The notes below the pieces were generated by a model that searched no databases, had not been told where the DNA came from, and was given only the letters and a program-made list of their open reading frames with translations. From contig JALVEV010000233.1 in the NCBI GenBank assembly GCA_027030605.1, positions 1-8,135 of the forward strand: a DNA stretch of 8,135 nt. The letters are read 5' to 3'. Each line of letters opens with the position of its first letter. Positions within the stretch are counted from its first letter, which is position 1. The stretch comes from Campylobacteraceae bacterium (GTDB taxonomy: Bacteria; Campylobacterota; Campylobacteria; Campylobacterales; Sulfurovaceae). The position numbers and the translations under genes are program-made. This document shows positions 6,718 through 8,135 of the stretch, piece by piece.

Positions 6718-7893
6718 ATGTTTAAGTCAAATGCCTCTAAAAATGAAACTAACTTTTGGATATCTTACGCAGACCTTATGGCTGGTCTGCTTTTTGTTTT
6801 CATTTTACTTATTGGTGCTATTTTAGTCAAGTCGACCATTATAAAAAACTCTTTAAACCAAAAAGAGAGCGTCTTAAATGAGCAAAATGAGACACTAAAT
6901 GAGCAGAGTCAAACCCTTGTAGAGCAATCAAAACATCTTATAAGTATGTCTCAAGAGCTATTAATGAAAGAGGATGAGATTAATAAACTTCGCAATCTAC
7001 TTGCTCAACGACAAGAGGCACTTGATAGTAGCAATAAAAATTTAACCATCACTCAAAACTCTTTAAAACTTAAAAGTAATGAGATTGAGAAACTCAACCA
7101 ACTACTACTTGCACAAAATACAAAGATAGATGATTACTCTAGTCACATAGTTCTACTTCAAAATATACTCAATGAACAGAACTCAACCCTTAGTAGTAGC
7201 CAAAAAGAGTTAAAAGATTATAAAGATAGAGTGATAGTCCTCTCTAACAAACTTAGTAAAAAAGATGAAAAATTAAAACTAACAGATGAGAAGCTCTTAA
7301 AACTTCTACAGGCATTAGACAATAAACAGACAAAGTATGATGAGTTACTAACAAAACTTCAAGCTCAAAAGGCAAAAATTAAGTCACTTACAGGTATTAA
7401 ACTAAAAGTAATTTCTGAACTTAAAGCCTCTCTTGGAAGTAAAATAAATATTGACAAAAAGAGTGGCTCACTTCGTCTAGCATCAAACATTCTTTTTGAT
7501 AAAGGCTCAGCTGTACTTAAAGAGGGAGCAAAAGCTCAACTCAAAGCAAACTTTATTGACTATGTCTCTACGCTCATTAACAACAAAAATATTGCAGAAC
7601 ATTTAGACAAAATTATCATTGAAGGACACACGGACAGTGATGGCTCTTACTTATACAACTTAAAGCTCTCTCAACAACGTGCTTTTGCTGTCATGAACTA
7701 CCTCTTAACACTTGACTATATTAAAAAGAACAATATTAAAGAGAAACTGGTTGCAAGTGGTCGCTCCTATCTTGACGTTATTCAATATAATGGTAAAGAG
7801 GACAAAGACGCTTCACGACGAATTGAGATAAAGTTTAAACTCAAAAATCAAGATGCTATGTATGAGATAGAGAGAATTTTAGATGCAGATTAA
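6718..7893 (+). CDS. MotB/ZorB-like subunit with coiled-coil stalk and OmpA peptidoglycan-binding domain
   Basis: This 391-residue protein is the expected partner of the channel gene one base upstream. A short cytoplasmic N-terminus leads into FWISYADLMAGLLFVFILL (13-31), the MotB/ZorB signature, with Asp19 at the ion-binding position of the single TM helix (about 15-38). Residues 40-225 are almost entirely heptad-like, rich in Leu, Asn, Gln, Lys and Glu, and predict a long periplasmic coiled coil. The C-terminal OmpA-like domain (about 240-375) contains IEGHTDSDGS (301-310), YNLKLSQQRA (313-322) and DASRRIEI (364-371). Asp306 and Arg321, 15 residues apart, match the Asp/Arg pair that holds diaminopimelate in OmpA domains, so peptidoglycan binding is likely. 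No Shine-Dalgarno is visible, so coupling to the upstream gene is probable. Ordinary MotB and ZorB have a much shorter linker. Two copies per motor is inferred from the family. Confidence 0.83.
   Translation: MFKSNASKNETNFWISYADLMAGLLFVFILLIGAILVKSTIIKNSLNQKESVLNEQNETLNEQSQTLVEQSKHLISMSQELLMKEDEINKLRNLLAQRQEALDSSNKNLTITQNSLKLKSNEIEKLNQLLLAQNTKIDDYSSHIVLLQNILNEQNSTLSSSQKELKDYKDRVIVLSNKLSKKDEKLKLTDEKLLKLLQALDNKQTKYDELLTKLQAQKAKIKSLTGIKLKVISELKASLGSKINIDKKSGSLRLASNILFDKGSAVLKEGAKAQLKANFIDYVSTLINNKNIAEHLDKIIIEGHTDSDGSYLYNLKLSQQRAFAVMNYLLTLDYIKKNNIKEKLVASGRSYLDVIQYNGKEDKDASRRIEIKFKLKNQDAMYEIERILDAD
6874..6936 (+). repeat. Three tandem 21-base units coding heptads LxEQxxx
   Basis: Residues 53-73 of the MotB/ZorB-like protein read as three successive heptads, LNEQNET, LNEQSQT and LVEQSKH, each starting with Leu and keeping Glu-Gln at positions three and four. 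The DNA of the first two units is also similar (TTAAATGAGCA and CTAAATGAGCA), which suggests recent tandem duplication of a 21-base unit. The repeat sits at the start of the periplasmic coiled coil, just after the TM helix. Confidence 0.65.
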
Positions 7894-8032
7894 ATTTGAA
7901 GCTAAGAAACTAAAAGAGGCTAACGAGTATGTTAGTCTCTTGAAGCCACAAAAAAGAAAAAAAGTTTTAGGAGACAAAGAGGGAAAGTCTTCTTCCCTCT
8001 TTAAACGTGTTTTTAGGTTTTTTTTTAAATAG
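7883..8032 (+). CDS. Possible 49-residue basic small protein, end of the motor operon
   Basis: ATG 7883 lies inside the end of the OmpA-domain gene and overlaps it by 11 bases, the same overlap length as mreB-mreC. The frame runs to TAG 8030-8032 and codes 49 residues starting MQIKFEAKKLKEANEYVSLL, then a Lys/Arg-rich stretch (KPQKRKK, 21-27) and a basic aromatic C-terminus (FKRVFRFFFK, 40-49) that could lie on a membrane surface. There is no TM segment or known motif, and I do not recognise it. The coupled start favours a real gene. Against it, the second half is coded by a perfect inverted repeat and T-tracts that look like the operon terminator, and it is short. It could be a third component of the motor pair or a chance frame. 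Confidence 0.4.
   Translation: MQIKFEAKKLKEANEYVSLLKPQKRKKVLGDKEGKSSSLFKRVFRFFFK
7976..8026 (+). terminator. Probable intrinsic terminator, possibly bidirectional
   Basis: AAAGAGGGAA at 7976-7985 is perfectly complementary to TTCCCTCTTT at 7993-8002, giving a 10-bp stem with a seven-base loop. On the plus strand T-runs follow at 8010-8014 and 8018-8026, after a gap of seven bases, so it is not a textbook terminator with an immediate U-tract. On the minus strand the same stem is followed after 12 bases by T-runs (A-runs on the plus strand at 7957-7963 and 7950-7955). It lies between two convergent genes, as expected for a shared terminator. Confidence 0.55.
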
Positions 8033-8050
8033 TAGCTATATTTTTAATCC

Positions 8051-8135
8051 TCAGTATTCACAAGCCCCATTTCCTGCTTCATCTAAAGTATAATGATGAG
8101 CAAAAGTAGCAGTAAATCCACATCCTGTTGCATAT
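8051..8135 (-). CDS. C-terminal fragment of an unidentified minus-strand protein with two Cys
   Basis: On the minus strand an open frame enters from the right edge (first full codon at 8134) and ends at TGA 8053-8051. The 27 visible residues are YATGCGFTATFAHHYTLDEA followed by GNGACEY. The composition is Gly/Ala/Thr-rich with two cysteines flanking a short segment and few Lys. It looks like an exported, disulphide-stabilised C-terminus, such as that of some pilin-like or secreted proteins; this is a guess from composition only. The other frames of this 85-base stretch carry stops or are less protein-like. The gene converges on the mre/motor operon. Confidence 0.45.
   Translation of the reverse strand, partial: YATGCGFTATFAHHYTLDEAGNGACEY

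Noticed and set aside
5583..7893. A complete Zorya defence system
   Set aside because: ZorA- and ZorB-like features are present, but no ZorC, ZorD or ZorE gene follows: after the OmpA gene there is only a 49-residue ORF, a terminator and a convergent gene. The mre operon context also argues against a defence island.
5583..7893. Flagellar MotA/MotB or TolQ/TolR pair
   Set aside because: The long cytoplasmic tail and the 185-residue stalk fit neither; TolR lacks an OmpA domain, TolQ has three TM segments, and no flagellar or tol-pal genes are nearby.

Overview
The window is AT-rich, densely packed bacterial DNA. It most likely comes from the Campylobacterota (Sulfurimonas/Sulfurovum/Arcobacter/Helicobacter relatives). 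The gene order fabZ-lpxA-clpX-mreB-mreC is, from memory, a conserved block in Helicobacter pylori and Campylobacter jejuni, and a long single-domain-plus-extension QueH of about 360 residues also fits this group. No search was run, so the assignment rests on gene order, protein motifs and composition.

Layout. Bases 1-117 hold the C-terminal end of an unidentified plus-strand gene. It overlaps queH (epoxyqueuosine reductase, last step of queuosine synthesis). The only reading frame that keeps queH's N-terminal catalytic Cys-Cys starts at an ATC codon at 111, behind a good Shine-Dalgarno; the first canonical start, at 273, would delete the active site. After a 56-base gap with a good Campylobacterota-type -10 box, a plus-strand operon begins: fabZ (1250), lpxA (1730, GTG start), clpX (2511), mreB (3735), mreC (4759), a four-TM MotA/ZorA-like channel protein (5583), a MotB/ZorB-like protein with an OmpA domain (6718), and a possible 49-residue basic protein (7883). 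The last five junctions are overlaps or gaps of 1-9 bases, which suggests translational coupling. A perfect 10-bp hairpin with nearby T-tracts (7976-8026) closes the operon. A minus-strand gene of unknown function enters from the right edge, so the transcription units converge there.

How the genes work together. FabZ and LpxA use the same 3-hydroxyacyl-ACP pool (fatty acid elongation versus lipid A). ClpX is the AAA+ unfoldase of ClpXP. MreB and MreC are the cytoskeletal filament and periplasmic scaffold of the cell-elongation machinery. The most interesting part is the pair after mreC. It has the hallmarks of a 5:2 ion-driven rotary motor: a MotA-fold channel with a long cytoplasmic helical tail, and a subunit with one TM segment containing the ion-binding Asp, a very long periplasmic coiled coil and a peptidoglycan-binding OmpA domain. 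It resembles the ZorA/ZorB half of Zorya anti-phage systems, but no ZorC/ZorD genes follow within the window. Its position inside the mre operon suggests a housekeeping envelope or cell-wall motor rather than defence; that role is an inference.
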